Assembly (NCBI RefSeq): GCF_020177595.1
Contig: NZ_JAHTBL010000011.1
Coordinates: 35,908-99,907 of the forward strand
DNA: 64,000 nt
Direction of reading: 5' to 3'
From: Cognatishimia sp. MH4019
GTDB lineage: Bacteria; Pseudomonadota; Alphaproteobacteria; Rhodobacterales; Rhodobacteraceae
A program made the position numbers and the translations under genes. The notes beneath the pieces are model-generated. The model searched no databases and was not told the DNA's origin. It saw nothing but the letters and a program-made list of their open reading frames with translations. Within the stretch, counting starts at the first letter, position 1. Each line of letters opens with the position of its first letter. Below are positions 9,693 to 19,924 of the stretch, in pieces.

Positions 9693-11972
9693 ATGACGGA
9701 TTCGGCCAAGGACAGCTTCCGACAAGCCGCTCTGGATTATCACGAATTTCCCAAGCCGGGGAAACTAGAGATCCGCGCCACAAAGCCTTTGGCCAATGGA
9801 CGCGATCTGGCGCGCGCCTATTCGCCCGGCGTGGCCGAGGCCTGTCTGGAGATCAAGGCCGACCCTTCCACCGCATCAAAATTCACCGCACGCGGCAACC
9901 AAGTGGCGGTCGTGACCAACGGCACCGCCGTGCTGGGTCTGGGCAATATCGGCGCGCTGGCCTCCAAACCGGTGATGGAAGGCAAGGCGGTTCTTTTCAA
10001 GAAATTCGCCAATATCGACTGTTTTGATATCGAGGTGAACGAGGCCGATCCCGAACGCCTTGCTGATATTGTCTGCGCGCTGGAACCGACATTCGGGGCC
10101 ATCAACCTTGAGGACATCAAAGCGCCCGACTGTTTCATCGTCGAAAAGATTTGCCGCGAACGGATGAATATCCCGGTCTTTCATGATGACCAGCACGGAA
10201 CTGCGATTGTGGTGGGCGCTGCGGCGACGAACGCGCTTCGGATCGCGGGCAAGAAGTTTGAAGACATCAAGATCGTCTCAACCGGTGGCGGCGCGGCAGG
10301 CATCGCGTGTCTGAACATGCTTCTGAAGCTGGGCGTGAAGCGCGAGAACGTCTGGCTCTGTGATATCGACGGGCTGGTCTACAAGGGTCGCGAGACCGAG
10401 ATGACCCCGCAAAAAGCAGAATACGCGCAAGGTGACAGCGCTGCCACACTGACCGATGTGATTGAGGGCGCGGATTTATTCCTCGGACTATCTGGTCCCA
10501 ATGTGCTCAAGCCCGAAATGGTCGCGAAAATGGGCGAGCGTCCGATCATCTTTGCGCTCGCCAACCCCAACCCTGAGATCACGCCAGATGACGCGCGCAA
10601 AGCCGCTCCGGATGCGATCATTGCCACCGGGCGCAGCGATTTTCCCAATCAAGTCAACAACGTGCTGTGTTTCCCGTTTATCTTCCGGGGTGCGTTGGAT
10701 GTGGGAGCGTCCGAAATCAACGATGCGATGCAGTTGGCCTGCATCGAAGGGATTGCCGAACTGGCCCGCGCCACCACAAGTGCCGAGGCCGCCGCTGCTT
10801 ATAAGGGCGAAGAACTGACCTTTGGCGCCGATTATCTGATCCCGAAACCGTTCGATCCGCGCTTGATGGGCGTTGTCGCCACGGCAGTGGCAAAGGCCGC
10901 GGGCGAAAGCGGTGTTGCCGCAAGGCCTGTTGAGGATTTGGTGGCGTATAAAGCCGCACTCGATGGGTCGGTCTTCAAATCAGCGCTGCTCATGCGCCCG
11001 ATTTTCCAAGCCGCCCGCACCGCGAAACGCAAGATCGTTTTTGCCGAAGGCGAGGACGAGCGGGTCCTGCGGGCCTCGCAGGCAATTCTTGAGGAAACCA
11101 CCGATCTGCCGATCCTCATCGGACGTCCGGATGTGATCGCCGCGCGCTGCGAAAAGCTGGGCCTGTCGATCCATGTGGGCGATGATTTCGAGGTGGTGAA
11201 CCCCGAAAATGATCCCCGCTACCGCCAATATTGGGAGACCTATCACAAGCTGATGGCCCGCAAAGGCGGCACGCCCGACCTGGCCCGCGCGATTATGCGC
11301 ACCAACACAACGGCGATTGGCGCGGTGATGGTGCATCAAGGCGACGCCGACAGCCTGATTTGCGGCACGTTCGGGCAGTTTCTCTGGCATTTGAACTATA
11401 TCCAGCAGGTGCTGGGCACGTCTCAATTGCACCCGGTCGGCGCGCTGAGCCTGATGATCCTTGAGGACGGCCCGCTGTTTATCGCGGACACCCATGTGCA
11501 TCCAGAACCCACCCCTGCGCAGATCGCAGAAGCCGTCATCGGCGCGGCCCGCCATGTGCGCCGCTTCGGTCTGGAGCCCAACATCGCGCTCTGCTCGCAC
11601 TCACAATTCGGCAATCTGGATTGCGACACAGGCCGCCGCATGCGCGATGCGCTGGCGATCCTCGATAGCGAACCGCGCGACTTCATCTATGAAGGCGAGA
11701 TGCACACCGATTCCGCGCTGGACCCAGAATTGCGGGCGCGCATCCTGCCCTGCTCGCGCATGGAAGGTGCTGCGAATGTGCTGATCTTTGCCAACGCAGA
11801 CGCGGCTTCTGCCGTGCGCAACATCCTGAAGATGCGTGCAGGCGGGCTTGAGGTGGGGCCGGTGCTGATGGGAATGGGCAACCGCGCGCATATCGTGACG
11901 CCGTCGATCACAGCGCGGGGTTTGCTGAACATGACAGCGCTCGCAGGCACACCGGTGGCGCAATACGGGTGA
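9693..11972 (+). CDS. maeB: NADP-dependent malic enzyme with phosphotransacetylase-like domain
   Basis: 759 residues, the size of the fused MaeB type. It decarboxylates malate oxidatively to pyruvate with NADP, supplying pyruvate and NADPH when growing on C4 acids. The N-terminal malic domain (about 1-430) contains [11 protein letters not shown], a GGGAAG nucleotide-binding loop and ANPNPEI. The C-terminal part (about 430-759), beginning [17 protein letters not shown], is the phosphate acetyltransferase-like regulatory domain. GGAGGAGG precedes ATG 9693. Confidence 0.96.
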   Translation: MTDSAKDSFRQAALDYHEFPKPGKLEIRATKPLANGRDLARAYSPGVAEACLEIKADPSTASKFTARGNQVAVVTNGTAVLGLGNIGALASKPVMEGKAVLFKKFANIDCFDIEVNEADPERLADIVCALEPTFGAINLEDIKAPDCFIVEKICRERMNIPVFHDDQHGTAIVVGAAATNALRIAGKKFEDIKIVSTGGGAAGIACLNMLLKLGVKRENVWLCDIDGLVYKGRETEMTPQKAEYAQGDSAATLTDVIEGADLFLGLSGPNVLKPEMVAKMGERPIIFALANPNPEITPDDARKAAPDAIIATGRSDFPNQVNNVLCFPFIFRGALDVGASEINDAMQLACIEGIAELARATTSAEAAAAYKGEELTFGADYLIPKPFDPRLMGVVATAVAKAAGESGVAARPVEDLVAYKAALDGSVFKSALLMRPIFQAARTAKRKIVFAEGEDERVLRASQAILEETTDLPILIGRPDVIAARCEKLGLSIHVGDDFEVVNPENDPRYRQYWETYHKLMARKGGTPDLARAIMRTNTTAIGAVMVHQGDADSLICGTFGQFLWHLNYIQQVLGTSQLHPVGALSLMILEDGPLFIADTHVHPEPTPAQIAEAVIGAARHVRRFGLEPNIALCSHSQFGNLDCDTGRRMRDALAILDSEPRDFIYEGEMHTDSALDPELRARILPCSRMEGAANVLIFANADAASAVRNILKMRAGGLEVGPVLMGMGNRAHIVTPSITARGLLNMTALAGTPVAQYG

Positions 11973-11994
11973 GTCGGTGCGAAAACGCGTAAAC

Positions 11995-12083
11995 TTTGCA
12001 AACTCCACACGACTATTCAGAAAAAGCCAATAAATCGGTGGGTTTGCAAAAGTTTGCACTGGTGATCTGCGCAAAACTGCAAA
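11995..12083. promoter_or_regulatory. Cluster of TTTGCAAA-type repeats upstream of prpE
   Basis: TTTGCAAA occurs at 11995-12002 and 12043-12050, with close variants at 12053-12060 (TTTGCACT), 12068-12075 (TGCGCAAA) and 12077-12083 (CTGCAAA). From memory, this resembles sites bound by RamB/ScfR-type short-chain acyl-CoA regulators such as PccR. The downstream gene activates propionate, so regulation by acyl-CoA is a reasonable inference. Confidence 0.55.
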
Positions 12084-12177
12084 TTTTCCGCGCCAATCGG
12101 TCGCTGCTACCGGTAACTGTCTTGCCCGGACGGGTCCCACCCTCCTAAATGCGCCGGACTTGGAGGAGACCATCGCT

Positions 12178-14067
12178 ATGACTTACGCTGACGTTTACCA
12201 GAGCTGGAAAGACGACCCTGAAGCCTTCTGGATGCACGCGGCGGAGGCGATTGACTGGACGCAGAAACCCTCCAAAGCGCTGTTTGATGAGAACGCACCG
12301 CTTTATGAATGGTATGTGGACGGCAAGGTGAACACCTGCTGGAACGCCGTAGACCGTCATGTAGAAGCCGGGCGCGGTGATCAGACGGCAATCATCTATG
12401 ACAGCCCGATCACCCACACCAAGCACGAGATCACTTACGCTGAATTGCAAACCCGCGTCGCCTCGCTGGCCGGTGCGCTGCGCGCCAAGGGCGTCGAAAA
12501 AGGCGACCGCGTTCTGATCTACATGCCGATGGTGCCTGAGGCGTTGGAGGCGATGCTGGCCTGCGCGCGCATTGGTGCTGTGCATTCCGTGGTTTTCGGT
12601 GGTTTTGCGGCAAACGAGTTGGCCGTGCGGATCGACGATGCGCAGCCCAAATGCATCATTGCGGCCTCCTGCGGTTTGGAACCGGGCCGCGTCGTGCATT
12701 ACAAACCCCTGCTGGACGGCGCGATGGAGCAATCCACGCATAAGGTTGACTTCTGCGTGATTTTCCAGCGCGAACAAGAGGTTGCCAAGCTCGAAGAGGG
12801 GCGCGACTTTGATTGGCACGGCTTCCAATATGGCGTTGACCCTGCCGAATGTGTGCCGGTTGAGGGCAATCACCCCGCCTATATCCTCTACACCTCCGGC
12901 ACGACGGGTGCGCCGAAAGGCGTGGTGCGTCCGACCGCAGGCCATCTGGTCGCGCTGAACTGGACGATGAAAAACATCTACAATGTCGATCCCGGCGATG
13001 TGTTCTGGGCTGCCTCCGATGTGGGCTGGGTCGTGGGGCATTCCTATATCTGCTACGCACCGCTGATCACTGGCAACACCACGATCGTCTTTGAAGGCAA
13101 GCCCGTCGGCACGCCCGATGCTGGCACCTTCTGGCGCGTCATTTCCGAACATAAGGTCAAATCGTTCTTCACAGCGCCCACCGCTTTCCGCGCGGTGAAG
13201 CGCGAGGACCCAAAGGGCGAGTTCGTCAAGAAATACGATCTGTCTTGTCTTGAGCAGGTCTATCTGGCCGGTGAACGCGCCGACCCTGACACCATCGAAT
13301 GGGCGCAGGACCAACTGGGTGTTCCGGTGATCGACCACTGGTGGCAGACCGAGACGGGCTATGCCATCGCCGCCAACCCGCTGGGGATCGAGGCATTGCC
13401 GATCAAGCTGGGCTCCCCCGCGGTGCCGATGCCGGGCTTTGACGTGCAAATCCTGGATGAGGCGGGTCACAAGATGGGGCCGAACGAACTGGGCGCGATT
13501 GCGATCAAGCTGCCCTTGCCTCCCGGCACGCTGCCGACACTTTGGAATGCCGAGGAGCGTTTCAAGAAAAGCTATTTGCAGCAATTCCCCGGATATTATG
13601 AAACCGGCGATGCGGGCATGATCGACGAGGATGGCTATCTTTACATCATGGCGCGCACCGATGACGTGATTAACGTGGCAGGTCACCGTCTTTCGACCGG
13701 CGCCATGGAAGAGGTGCTGGCCGCCCACCCCGATGTCGCCGAATGCGCCGTTATTGGCGTGACCGACCAGTTGAAAGGACAGTTGCCTATGGGCTTTCTG
13801 TGCCTCAACAGCGGGTCCGACAAACCCCATGACGAAGTTGTCGCCGATGTCGTGAAAATGGTGCGCGGCAAGATTGGCCCCGTTGCGGCGTTCAAGCTTG
13901 CTTGCGTGGTAGACCGTTTGCCCAAAACACGCTCGGGCAAGATCCTGCGCGGTACGATGGTGAAAATTGCGGATAGTGAAGACTTCAAAATGCCCGCAAC
14001 CATCGACGACCCCGCGATCCTGGATGAGATTCGCGTGGCGTTGCAAAAGATGGGTTACGCAAAATAG
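12178..14067 (+). CDS. prpE: Propionyl-CoA synthetase (propionate--CoA ligase)
   Basis: 629 residues, matching PrpE (about 628) rather than the usual 650 of acetyl-CoA synthetase. It makes propionyl-CoA from propionate, ATP and CoA. Motifs: LYTSGTTGAPKG, the ASDVGWVVGHSYI segment, WWQTETG, GRTDDVINVAGHR and a C-terminal TRSGKILRGT with the catalytic lysine. The end, TIDDPAILDEIRVAL, matches PrpE. ATG 12178 has GGAGGAG upstream; an extension to 12160 has no such signal. Acetate may be a side substrate. MeaB at 42398 would serve the same propionyl-CoA route. Confidence 0.85.
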   Translation: MTYADVYQSWKDDPEAFWMHAAEAIDWTQKPSKALFDENAPLYEWYVDGKVNTCWNAVDRHVEAGRGDQTAIIYDSPITHTKHEITYAELQTRVASLAGALRAKGVEKGDRVLIYMPMVPEALEAMLACARIGAVHSVVFGGFAANELAVRIDDAQPKCIIAASCGLEPGRVVHYKPLLDGAMEQSTHKVDFCVIFQREQEVAKLEEGRDFDWHGFQYGVDPAECVPVEGNHPAYILYTSGTTGAPKGVVRPTAGHLVALNWTMKNIYNVDPGDVFWAASDVGWVVGHSYICYAPLITGNTTIVFEGKPVGTPDAGTFWRVISEHKVKSFFTAPTAFRAVKREDPKGEFVKKYDLSCLEQVYLAGERADPDTIEWAQDQLGVPVIDHWWQTETGYAIAANPLGIEALPIKLGSPAVPMPGFDVQILDEAGHKMGPNELGAIAIKLPLPPGTLPTLWNAEERFKKSYLQQFPGYYETGDAGMIDEDGYLYIMARTDDVINVAGHRLSTGAMEEVLAAHPDVAECAVIGVTDQLKGQLPMGFLCLNSGSDKPHDEVVADVVKMVRGKIGPVAAFKLACVVDRLPKTRSGKILRGTMVKIADSEDFKMPATIDDPAILDEIRVALQKMGYAK

Positions 14068-14177
14068 CGCTCGGCAAAGGGTGACTTTTAGACAGGTTGG
14101 CGGGACTATGCCTCGTAGGCTATCACCGGGGGGTTCAACCCATACGTGTGGTTCAAGACCTGATAGCCGAGGATAGA

Positions 14178-14843
14178 ATGCGCCAGATAGCTGGGACCCA
14201 AAGTGACTTAGATAGTGACATAGATACCGTAACCACGGGGGCTCCGACCGCTCCACAGCCATTTGCGGGAAGTCCCACGCCCAATTTCGGCTTCCCGCTG
14301 GAGGCCGCTTTTGCGCAATTGGAAGGCTATGCGCGTCACTTGGTTGCTCAGGCCGATGACCCACATTGCAAGATGCAACTGGAACGTGTTCGCACCGCAG
14401 CGCTTGATCTGGCCGCAGCGATCACCAGCGATATGCTGAACATCCAAAGCTCTGCGACGCGTGGCGGCGGCGTGCGCCGCACCAGCCAGCCCGCCTTGAT
14501 CGACCTTGGTCAACTGGAGGCCTTGCTGGTGATGGCAGGCGCCTCTCAGCGCGACCACCTTCTCAACCAGTTGGCCATTGATCTGAGCAGCGCACGCGAC
14601 GACCTGCATCCCGGCAGTCTCACGGCTGACAAACGCACAGCCGCGTGCACCGCCATGTCCGTGGCCGAGGCCATCGGCGCGCAACGGGCCGCCCGTCTGG
14701 CGCAAGACTTGCTGGATGGTGTCGATCAACATGACACCCGCAAATGCGGTATCGTGGCCGAGATGCTCAGCACCGATCTGGCGGAGTTGATCGCGTTGTT
14801 GTCTGATCTGTCTCCAGCGGCAAACATGCGCCCGGCGGAATGA
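14178..14843 (+). CDS. Uncharacterised helical protein, partner of downstream response regulator
   Basis: 221 residues from ATG 14178, which follows GAGGATAG. Not recognised. It appears all-helical after a disordered Thr/Pro-rich N-terminus, with several exposed histidines in helices (for example YARHLVAQ and SQRDHLLNQL). That would suit a phosphotransfer or dimerisation bundle, but no kinase ATPase motifs are present. Its stop overlaps the start of the response-regulator gene (ATGA), so the two are co-translated and probably act together. The function is inferred from context only. Confidence 0.6.
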   Translation: MRQIAGTQSDLDSDIDTVTTGAPTAPQPFAGSPTPNFGFPLEAAFAQLEGYARHLVAQADDPHCKMQLERVRTAALDLAAAITSDMLNIQSSATRGGGVRRTSQPALIDLGQLEALLVMAGASQRDHLLNQLAIDLSSARDDLHPGSLTADKRTAACTAMSVAEAIGAQRAARLAQDLLDGVDQHDTRKCGIVAEMLSTDLAELIALLSDLSPAANMRPAE

Positions 14844-16105
14844 CGACACCGATCCTCCTGATTGAAGGCACCGCCAGTTTGCGGATGGTCTACCGCTCTA
14901 TTCTTGAGCGGGCGGGCAACACGGTCACCTGCGCGACGTCGCGGGCTGAAGGGCTGTCCTGCTACCATACGGCGCCGCCATGCGTCGTTATTCTGGATGG
15001 CATGCTGGAAGGCGCTGATCACGAGGCCGTTCTGCGCCATCTGCACTCGGCCCATCCCGGCACCAAAGTGCTGATGACTTTGCCGCAAACCATGCTGCGC
15101 CACCGCCCTGATCAGGTCAAGCAAGGGGTGTTCGACATTCTGGTCAAACCCTTCAACGACATTCGCCTGCTGGCCGCCGTCGCCGATGCGCGCACCGAAA
15201 TTCTGCGCGCGCGGCTTGCCAAAAGCAGCGAGAGCCATCACAGGCTGCCTTTGTCGCTGATCGGCAGCAGCCCCGCGATCACAAAGCTGCGCGAGCGGCT
15301 TGATGCCTTTGCCCAATCGACCGCCCCTGTGATGGTGACCGGTGCTGAAGGCACAGGTAAATCCGACTGCGCACAGCATCTACACGCCCAGCGCAGCACG
15401 GCCACGCGAGGCGCGCTTCACGACGTGATCTGCCGCACGGCAACACCGGAAAGCCTTTCGGCCCTATTGGCGCAGATGAAACCGACAGAATCCCTTTTGC
15501 TGCATGAGGTGGACCGCCTGCCCGTCGCGACAGCGCAGTATTTTCTGGACCGGATCAAAACCGGCCCCCTGCCCGTTCATGCCATCATCTCGACCCTCGA
15601 AGGATCGGTCATGGGCGCGCTGGAGCGCACGGCCTACCCGGTTGATTTGATCCATCGGCTGAACGCGCTGCCACTGAACTTACCCACCCTTGCGCAGCGT
15701 CAGACCGATCTGTGTCAGATCGCGGATGCCGCTTTGCCCGAGCTTTGCGCGGTCGAGAACCGCGGTCCGATGAGCCTGACACCAGAGGCCGCGACAGAGT
15801 TGTTGCGCCACAATTGGCCCGGCAATATTCCTGAACTTATCAATCTGTTGCGCCAGATTGTTGTCTTGCAATCAGGACCACAGATCACCGCCCAGATGAT
15901 CCGCGATCTGCGTGAGACGACGCAACCTTCATCAGAGGCCGAGGCGCCCGTTTTGATGGGGCAGACCCTGGCCGATATCGAGCGCATGGTGATTGAACAA
16001 ACGATACGGCAATATGATGGCTCTGTGCCGAAAGCGGCGAAATCGCTGGGTGTTTCGCCCTCGACGCTTTATCGCAAGCGCGAGACCTGGGACGCGGACG
16101 CTTAG
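14840..16105 (+). CDS. NtrC-like response regulator lacking GAFTGA
   Basis: 421 residues. The N-terminal receiver keeps the phospho-accepting Asp53 (VILDGML), Thr79-80 region (LMTLP) and Lys103 (LVKPF), but the acidic pair is reduced to IEG. An AAA+ domain follows with Walker A GAEGTGKS (168-175), a Walker B in which Asp is replaced (LLLHEVDR, about 219-226) and [12 protein letters not shown]. The loop between them is short and has no GAFTGA, the sigma-54 contact. The C-terminus is a Fis-type helix-turn-helix (about 380-417). It probably regulates without sigma-54. Confidence 0.85.
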   Translation: MTTPILLIEGTASLRMVYRSILERAGNTVTCATSRAEGLSCYHTAPPCVVILDGMLEGADHEAVLRHLHSAHPGTKVLMTLPQTMLRHRPDQVKQGVFDILVKPFNDIRLLAAVADARTEILRARLAKSSESHHRLPLSLIGSSPAITKLRERLDAFAQSTAPVMVTGAEGTGKSDCAQHLHAQRSTATRGALHDVICRTATPESLSALLAQMKPTESLLLHEVDRLPVATAQYFLDRIKTGPLPVHAIISTLEGSVMGALERTAYPVDLIHRLNALPLNLPTLAQRQTDLCQIADAALPELCAVENRGPMSLTPEAATELLRHNWPGNIPELINLLRQIVVLQSGPQITAQMIRDLRETTQPSSEAEAPVLMGQTLADIERMVIEQTIRQYDGSVPKAAKSLGVSPSTLYRKRETWDADA

Positions 16106-16878
16106 ACGAATTGCTCTTGAATGAGCCGTTCTTCCAGCCCGTGGCCGGGATCGAACAAGATACGGTGGGCGATTTGCGGCTCGCTTCTGATCTCAACGGA
16201 CAGCACGTTTTTCACAGCCCGACTGTCGGCTTCTGCCATCACCGGGCGTTTTTTGGGTTGGATCACATCGAACCGCACATGGGCGGTCTTGGGCAACAGC
16301 GCTCCGCGCCAACGCCGGGGCCGAAATGCTGACATCGCGGTCAATGCCAGCACATCCGCCCCAATGGGCAGGATCGGTCCGTGGGCCGAATAGTTATACG
16401 CGGTAGAGCCTGCGGGCGTGCTGACCAGCGCCCCATCGCACACCAACTCGTCCATACGCACTTGCCCGTCGACGGAAATCCGCAGCTTGGCGGCTTGCGG
16501 CCCTGCGCGCAGAAGCGACACTTCATTGATCGCCAACCCGTCATGTATCGTGCCATCCGCTGTGACAGCCTTCATGACCAGCGGGTTGATGACCTCTTCT
16601 TCGGCGGCAGAGATACGCTCCAATAAAGCGCCCTCGCCGTATTCATTCATCAAGAACCCAACCGTGCCGCAATTCATGCCGTAAACAGGCACGTCCAGCG
16701 CCTGCGTGCCGTGCAGTGTCTGCAGCATAAATCCGTCGCCCCCGAGGGCCACGATCACATCGGCGTCTTCCGCAGAGATGTCGCCATACCGCTCGGTCAG
16801 CGCCTTTTGCGCCGCCACGGCGATTTTCGCTTCGCTCGCATGAAACGCGATCTTGGGCGGGTGCGGGATGCTGGGCAT
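16102..16878 (-). CDS. nadK: NAD kinase
   Basis: 258 residues from ATG 16878. It phosphorylates NAD to NADP. The GGDG motif is present ([15 protein letters not shown]), as are [12 protein letters not shown] and the [10 protein letters not shown] segment with the catalytic-site residues. A frame extending to 17199 covers the glyA leader and was rejected. Its stop codon overlaps the stop of the convergent response-regulator gene, so there is no room for a separate terminator. Confidence 0.95.
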   Translation of the reverse strand: MPSIPHPPKIAFHASEAKIAVAAQKALTERYGDISAEDADVIVALGGDGFMLQTLHGTQALDVPVYGMNCGTVGFLMNEYGEGALLERISAAEEEVINPLVMKAVTADGTIHDGLAINEVSLLRAGPQAAKLRISVDGQVRMDELVCDGALVSTPAGSTAYNYSAHGPILPIGADVLALTAMSAFRPRRWRGALLPKTAHVRFDVIQPKKRPVMAEADSRAVKNVLSVEIRSEPQIAHRILFDPGHGLEERLIQEQFV

Positions 16879-16974
16879 GGGGCGAAGCCTTTGATGTCTT
16901 TGGGGAACATCACCCGACTGCCCAGGAAACACAAGTCGCGTATCGGCACCGTTGGGTCGCCTGCAGCGCGCAGT

Positions 16975-16996
16975 AAAGCCAGAAAGAGGCTTTTTT
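16975..16996 (+). terminator. Weak terminator-like hairpin in glyA leader
   Basis: AAAGCC (16975-16980) pairs with GGCTTT (16988-16993), followed by three more T. No + strand gene ends nearby; it lies 70 bases before glyA. It could be an attenuator or chance. Confidence 0.25.
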
Positions 16997-17065
16997 GCCG
17001 TTAGGGAATGCGATAAACGCGCCCCAAAGACTGATGACTGCCCTTTTTGCTCAGGAGCACGCCCT

Positions 17066-18361
17066 ATGAACGCCCCCCATCGTGACGACGGATTTTTCAC
17101 CGAAACACTCGCCACCCGCGACCCGGCTTTGCACAAAGCCATGCAGCAAGAGCTGGGCCGCCAACGCGACGAGATCGAGTTGATCGCGTCGGAGAACATC
17201 GTCTCGGCGGCTGTTATGGAAGCTCAGGGCGGCGTGATGACCAACAAATACGCCGAAGGCTATCCGGGCCGTCGCTATTATGGCGGTTGCCAATATGTGG
17301 ACGTCGCCGAAGAACTGGCGATTGATCGCGCCAAGCAACTGTTCAATTGCGGTTTTGCAAATGTGCAGCCGAACTCGGGCTCTCAAGCCAACCAGGGTGT
17401 GTTTCAGGCGCTGCTCCAGCCCGGCGATACCATTCTGGGCATGAGCCTTGATGCCGGTGGTCACCTGACCCATGGTGCCAAGCCCAACCAATCGGGCAAG
17501 TGGTTCAACGCGGTGCAATACGGTGTGCGCGAAGACACGCTGGACATTGATTACGACCAGTTGGCTGCCTTGGCCGCCGAGCATAAACCGCAGATGATTA
17601 TCGCCGGTGGCTCTGCCATTCCGCGCCAGATCGACTTTGCCAAATTCCGCGAAGTGGCTGACAGCGTGGGTGCTTACCTGCTGGTGGATATGGCGCATTT
17701 TGCGGGGCTTGTCGCGACGGGTCACTATCCCTCGCCCTTCCCGCATGCCCATGCCGCCACGACAACCACGCACAAGACCCTGCGCGGCCCGCGCGGCGGC
17801 ATGATCCTGACCGATGACGAGGCGCTGGCCAAGAAGTTCAACTCTGCCATCTTCCCCGGCATACAGGGCGGCCCTCTGATGCATGTCATCGCCGGTAAAG
17901 CCGTTGCCTTTGGCGAAGCGCTGCGCCCGGAGTTCAAAAGCTATCAAGCGCAGGTCATCAAGAACGCCCAAGCCATGGGTGATGCGCTGATGGCCGGTGG
18001 TCTGAACCTGGTGACCGGCGGCACCGACACGCATGTTCTGCTGGTCGACCTGCGCCCCAAAGGCGTGAAAGGCAACGCGACCGAGAAAGCTTTGGGTCGC
18101 GCGCACATCACTTGCAACAAGAACGGCATTCCGTTTGATACCGAAAAGCCGATGATCACGAGCGGCATTCGCCTTGGCTCCCCGGCGGGCACAACGCGCG
18201 GGTTCGGCGAGCCTGAGTTCCGTGAGATTGGTGAACTGATCGTCGAAGTCGTCGATGGTCTGGCCGCGAATGGCGAAGATGGTAACAGCGCGGTGGAAGA
18301 GGCCGTGAAGGCGAAGGTCGCCAAACTCTGCGGCGCTTTCCCGATCTATCCAAACCTCTAA
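17066..18361 (+). CDS. glyA: Serine hydroxymethyltransferase
   Basis: 431 residues, the normal bacterial length. This PLP enzyme interconverts serine and glycine and loads tetrahydrofolate with one-carbon units. Visible are [10 protein letters not shown] near the N-terminus, [20 protein letters not shown], and the PLP lysine in [16 protein letters not shown] 17066 has AGGAG upstream; an in-frame extension to 16952 was rejected. A strong terminator follows at 18380. Confidence 0.98.
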   Translation: MNAPHRDDGFFTETLATRDPALHKAMQQELGRQRDEIELIASENIVSAAVMEAQGGVMTNKYAEGYPGRRYYGGCQYVDVAEELAIDRAKQLFNCGFANVQPNSGSQANQGVFQALLQPGDTILGMSLDAGGHLTHGAKPNQSGKWFNAVQYGVREDTLDIDYDQLAALAAEHKPQMIIAGGSAIPRQIDFAKFREVADSVGAYLLVDMAHFAGLVATGHYPSPFPHAHAATTTTHKTLRGPRGGMILTDDEALAKKFNSAIFPGIQGGPLMHVIAGKAVAFGEALRPEFKSYQAQVIKNAQAMGDALMAGGLNLVTGGTDTHVLLVDLRPKGVKGNATEKALGRAHITCNKNGIPFDTEKPMITSGIRLGSPAGTTRGFGEPEFREIGELIVEVVDGLAANGEDGNSAVEEAVKAKVAKLCGAFPIYPNL

Positions 18362-18379
18362 GTATCTGTGATATCATGG

Positions 18380-18408
18380 AAAACGGCCTGCCTTGCGCGG
18401 GCCGTTTT
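18380..18408 (+). terminator. Rho-independent terminator of glyA
   Basis: AAAACGGCC (18380-18388) pairs perfectly with GGCCGTTTT (18400-18408), 19 bases after the glyA stop, ending in a T-run. Confidence 0.85.
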
Positions 18409-18422
18409 GCGTTTGCGCGGCG

Positions 18423-18788
18423 CTAGATCAACCCGCGCCAGCGCAAGACGACAATCGACACCGCGAACAGCACGATCAGCCCGAAGGCCAGCGGCCCGAG
18501 GACACCTAAAGCGCCGTCAATAACGCGGTCCCTTGGATTGATCTCTTCGAGAAAGCGTTTCAGGTCGCGATGCCCTGCCTCGATGCGAGCGGCGTCAATC
18601 TGCTTGGCGAGCTTGGGGGTCAGCTCCATATGCTGGGCCAGCGCGATATACTCGCCCTCGACCCGCAAGCGGCGCGGCACGCGGCGGCCGGCTTTGCGCA
18701 AAGCATGATGCAGATCGCGCGCACGAAAACTCAGCCGCTCTTGCAGCAGCGCGCTTAGTTCGTCCGCTTTGGCCCCGACATCCCCCAT
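18423..18788 (-). CDS. Hypothetical protein with C-terminal membrane helix
   Basis: 121 residues from ATG 18788. No family recognised. A basic, helical N-terminal part (about 1-90) is followed by one hydrophobic segment (about 93-115) and a short RWRGLI tail, suggesting a tail-anchored inner-membrane protein. It is convergent with glyA and divergent from the YbfF-like hydrolase, whose start is 54 bases away. Confidence 0.65.
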   Translation of the reverse strand: MGDVGAKADELSALLQERLSFRARDLHHALRKAGRRVPRRLRVEGEYIALAQHMELTPKLAKQIDAARIEAGHRDLKRFLEEINPRDRVIDGALGVLGPLAFGLIVLFAVSIVVLRWRGLI

Positions 18789-18842
18789 GGCGCGACCCTA
18801 GCGCGGCTTGCCCGTCGTCGCAATGACCGCTAAAGCCCGGAT

Positions 18843-19601
18843 ATGTTAAGCCAAATTCTTCACGATGGTCCTGAGGGCACACCGCTGCTGATCGCCCACG
18901 GGCTTTACGGATCTGCCCGCAATTGGGGGGTGATCGCCAAGCGGCTGTCGGATCGCGGGCGGGTGATTGCGGTGGATATGCGCAACCACGGGACCAGCGA
19001 TTGGCGGCCCAGCCATAGCTACGCGGATATGGCCAGTGATCTGGCGGAAACCCTTGAAAGCATTGGCGAACCTGCGGACGTGCTGGGCCATTCCATGGGC
19101 GGCAAGGCCGCGATGGTGCTGGCGCTGATGCGGCCAGATCTGGTGCGCAAATTGGTTGTCGCGGACATCGCGCCGGTGGCCTATGCGCATACGCAGCAAG
19201 ACATGATTGATGCGATGCGCGCCGTTGATCTGAGCGACGTCGAAAAGCGCTCGGATGCCGATGCCGAACTGGCAAAACACGTTGAGGATCAAGGGGTTCG
19301 GGCGTTCTTGCTGCAATCTCTGGATGTGGCCGAGAAACGCTGGCGGCTGAACCTTGATGTGCTGTCCGCCGAGATGGATAAAATCATTGGATTCCCGCAG
19401 CTTACGGGATCGTTTGAAGGCTCGACGCTGTTTCTGTCGGGGGCCGCGTCAGATTACGTCCAGACCGCCCATCGCGAGGTCATCAAACCGTTGTTCCCGG
19501 CAGCCAAATTCGCAAAAATTCCCGGCGCGGGGCATTGGCTCCACGCTGAGAATCCACGCGCGTTCGAAGCGGCAGTCCGGGCTTTTCTGGATTATGTGTA
19601 A
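18843..19601 (+). CDS. Alpha/beta-fold hydrolase, YbfF-like esterase
   Basis: 252 residues. The oxyanion segment LIAHGLYGSARNW, the conserved VDMRNHGTSDW, the nucleophile elbow LGHSMGGKAAM and a late GAGHWLHAE with the catalytic histidine are all present. This set matches the YbfF esterase/thioesterase subgroup, which cleaves short acyl esters. The natural substrate is unknown. It is convergent with a tiny membrane-protein gene whose stop overlaps its own by 10 bases. Confidence 0.88.
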   Translation: MLSQILHDGPEGTPLLIAHGLYGSARNWGVIAKRLSDRGRVIAVDMRNHGTSDWRPSHSYADMASDLAETLESIGEPADVLGHSMGGKAAMVLALMRPDLVRKLVVADIAPVAYAHTQQDMIDAMRAVDLSDVEKRSDADAELAKHVEDQGVRAFLLQSLDVAEKRWRLNLDVLSAEMDKIIGFPQLTGSFEGSTLFLSGAASDYVQTAHREVIKPLFPAAKFAKIPGAGHWLHAENPRAFEAAVRAFLDYV

Positions 19602-19771
19602 AGCTGCTTGGCCAGCAGGTAAGCCGCTGGAATCGCGATAATAAATCCAACACCCGCAGCGGCCAGAATTGGCGCAAGCGTGCCATAGCCCGACACCAAT
19701 GCAATCACCACGCCGACCCCGGCAAAGGTCGGTGCGGCCATGGTGTAAAGGGTGAGCGCGAGACGGATCAT
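19592..19771 (-). CDS. Small two-helix membrane protein
   Basis: 59 residues from ATG 19771, with AAGGTGG upstream; a GTG three codons earlier is possible. Two hydrophobic stretches joined by a short glycine-rich turn (SGYGTLAP) fill nearly the whole chain. Similar tiny proteins occur beside roseobacter housekeeping genes and are sometimes mislabelled CTP synthetase. The function is unknown. Confidence 0.6.
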   Translation of the reverse strand: MIRLALTLYTMAAPTFAGVGVVIALVSGYGTLAPILAAAGVGFIIAIPAAYLLAKQLYT

Positions 19772-19924
19772 GGGAGCCACCTTAGCTGATCTGCGCGCAT
19801 GATATCGCGCACCCCGGAACTGTCTTTGATGCAGGACAAACTGTCTGGTTCGGGTATGGTTTCGGTATGGCTTGCGTATGGCTCCTGTATGGACACTGCG
19901 CGGCGCAAAACCGGGAGGAAACGG

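Noticed and set aside
12145..14364. A 739-codon open frame on the minus strand.
   Set aside because: It mirrors prpE and has no recognisable domain or start signal.
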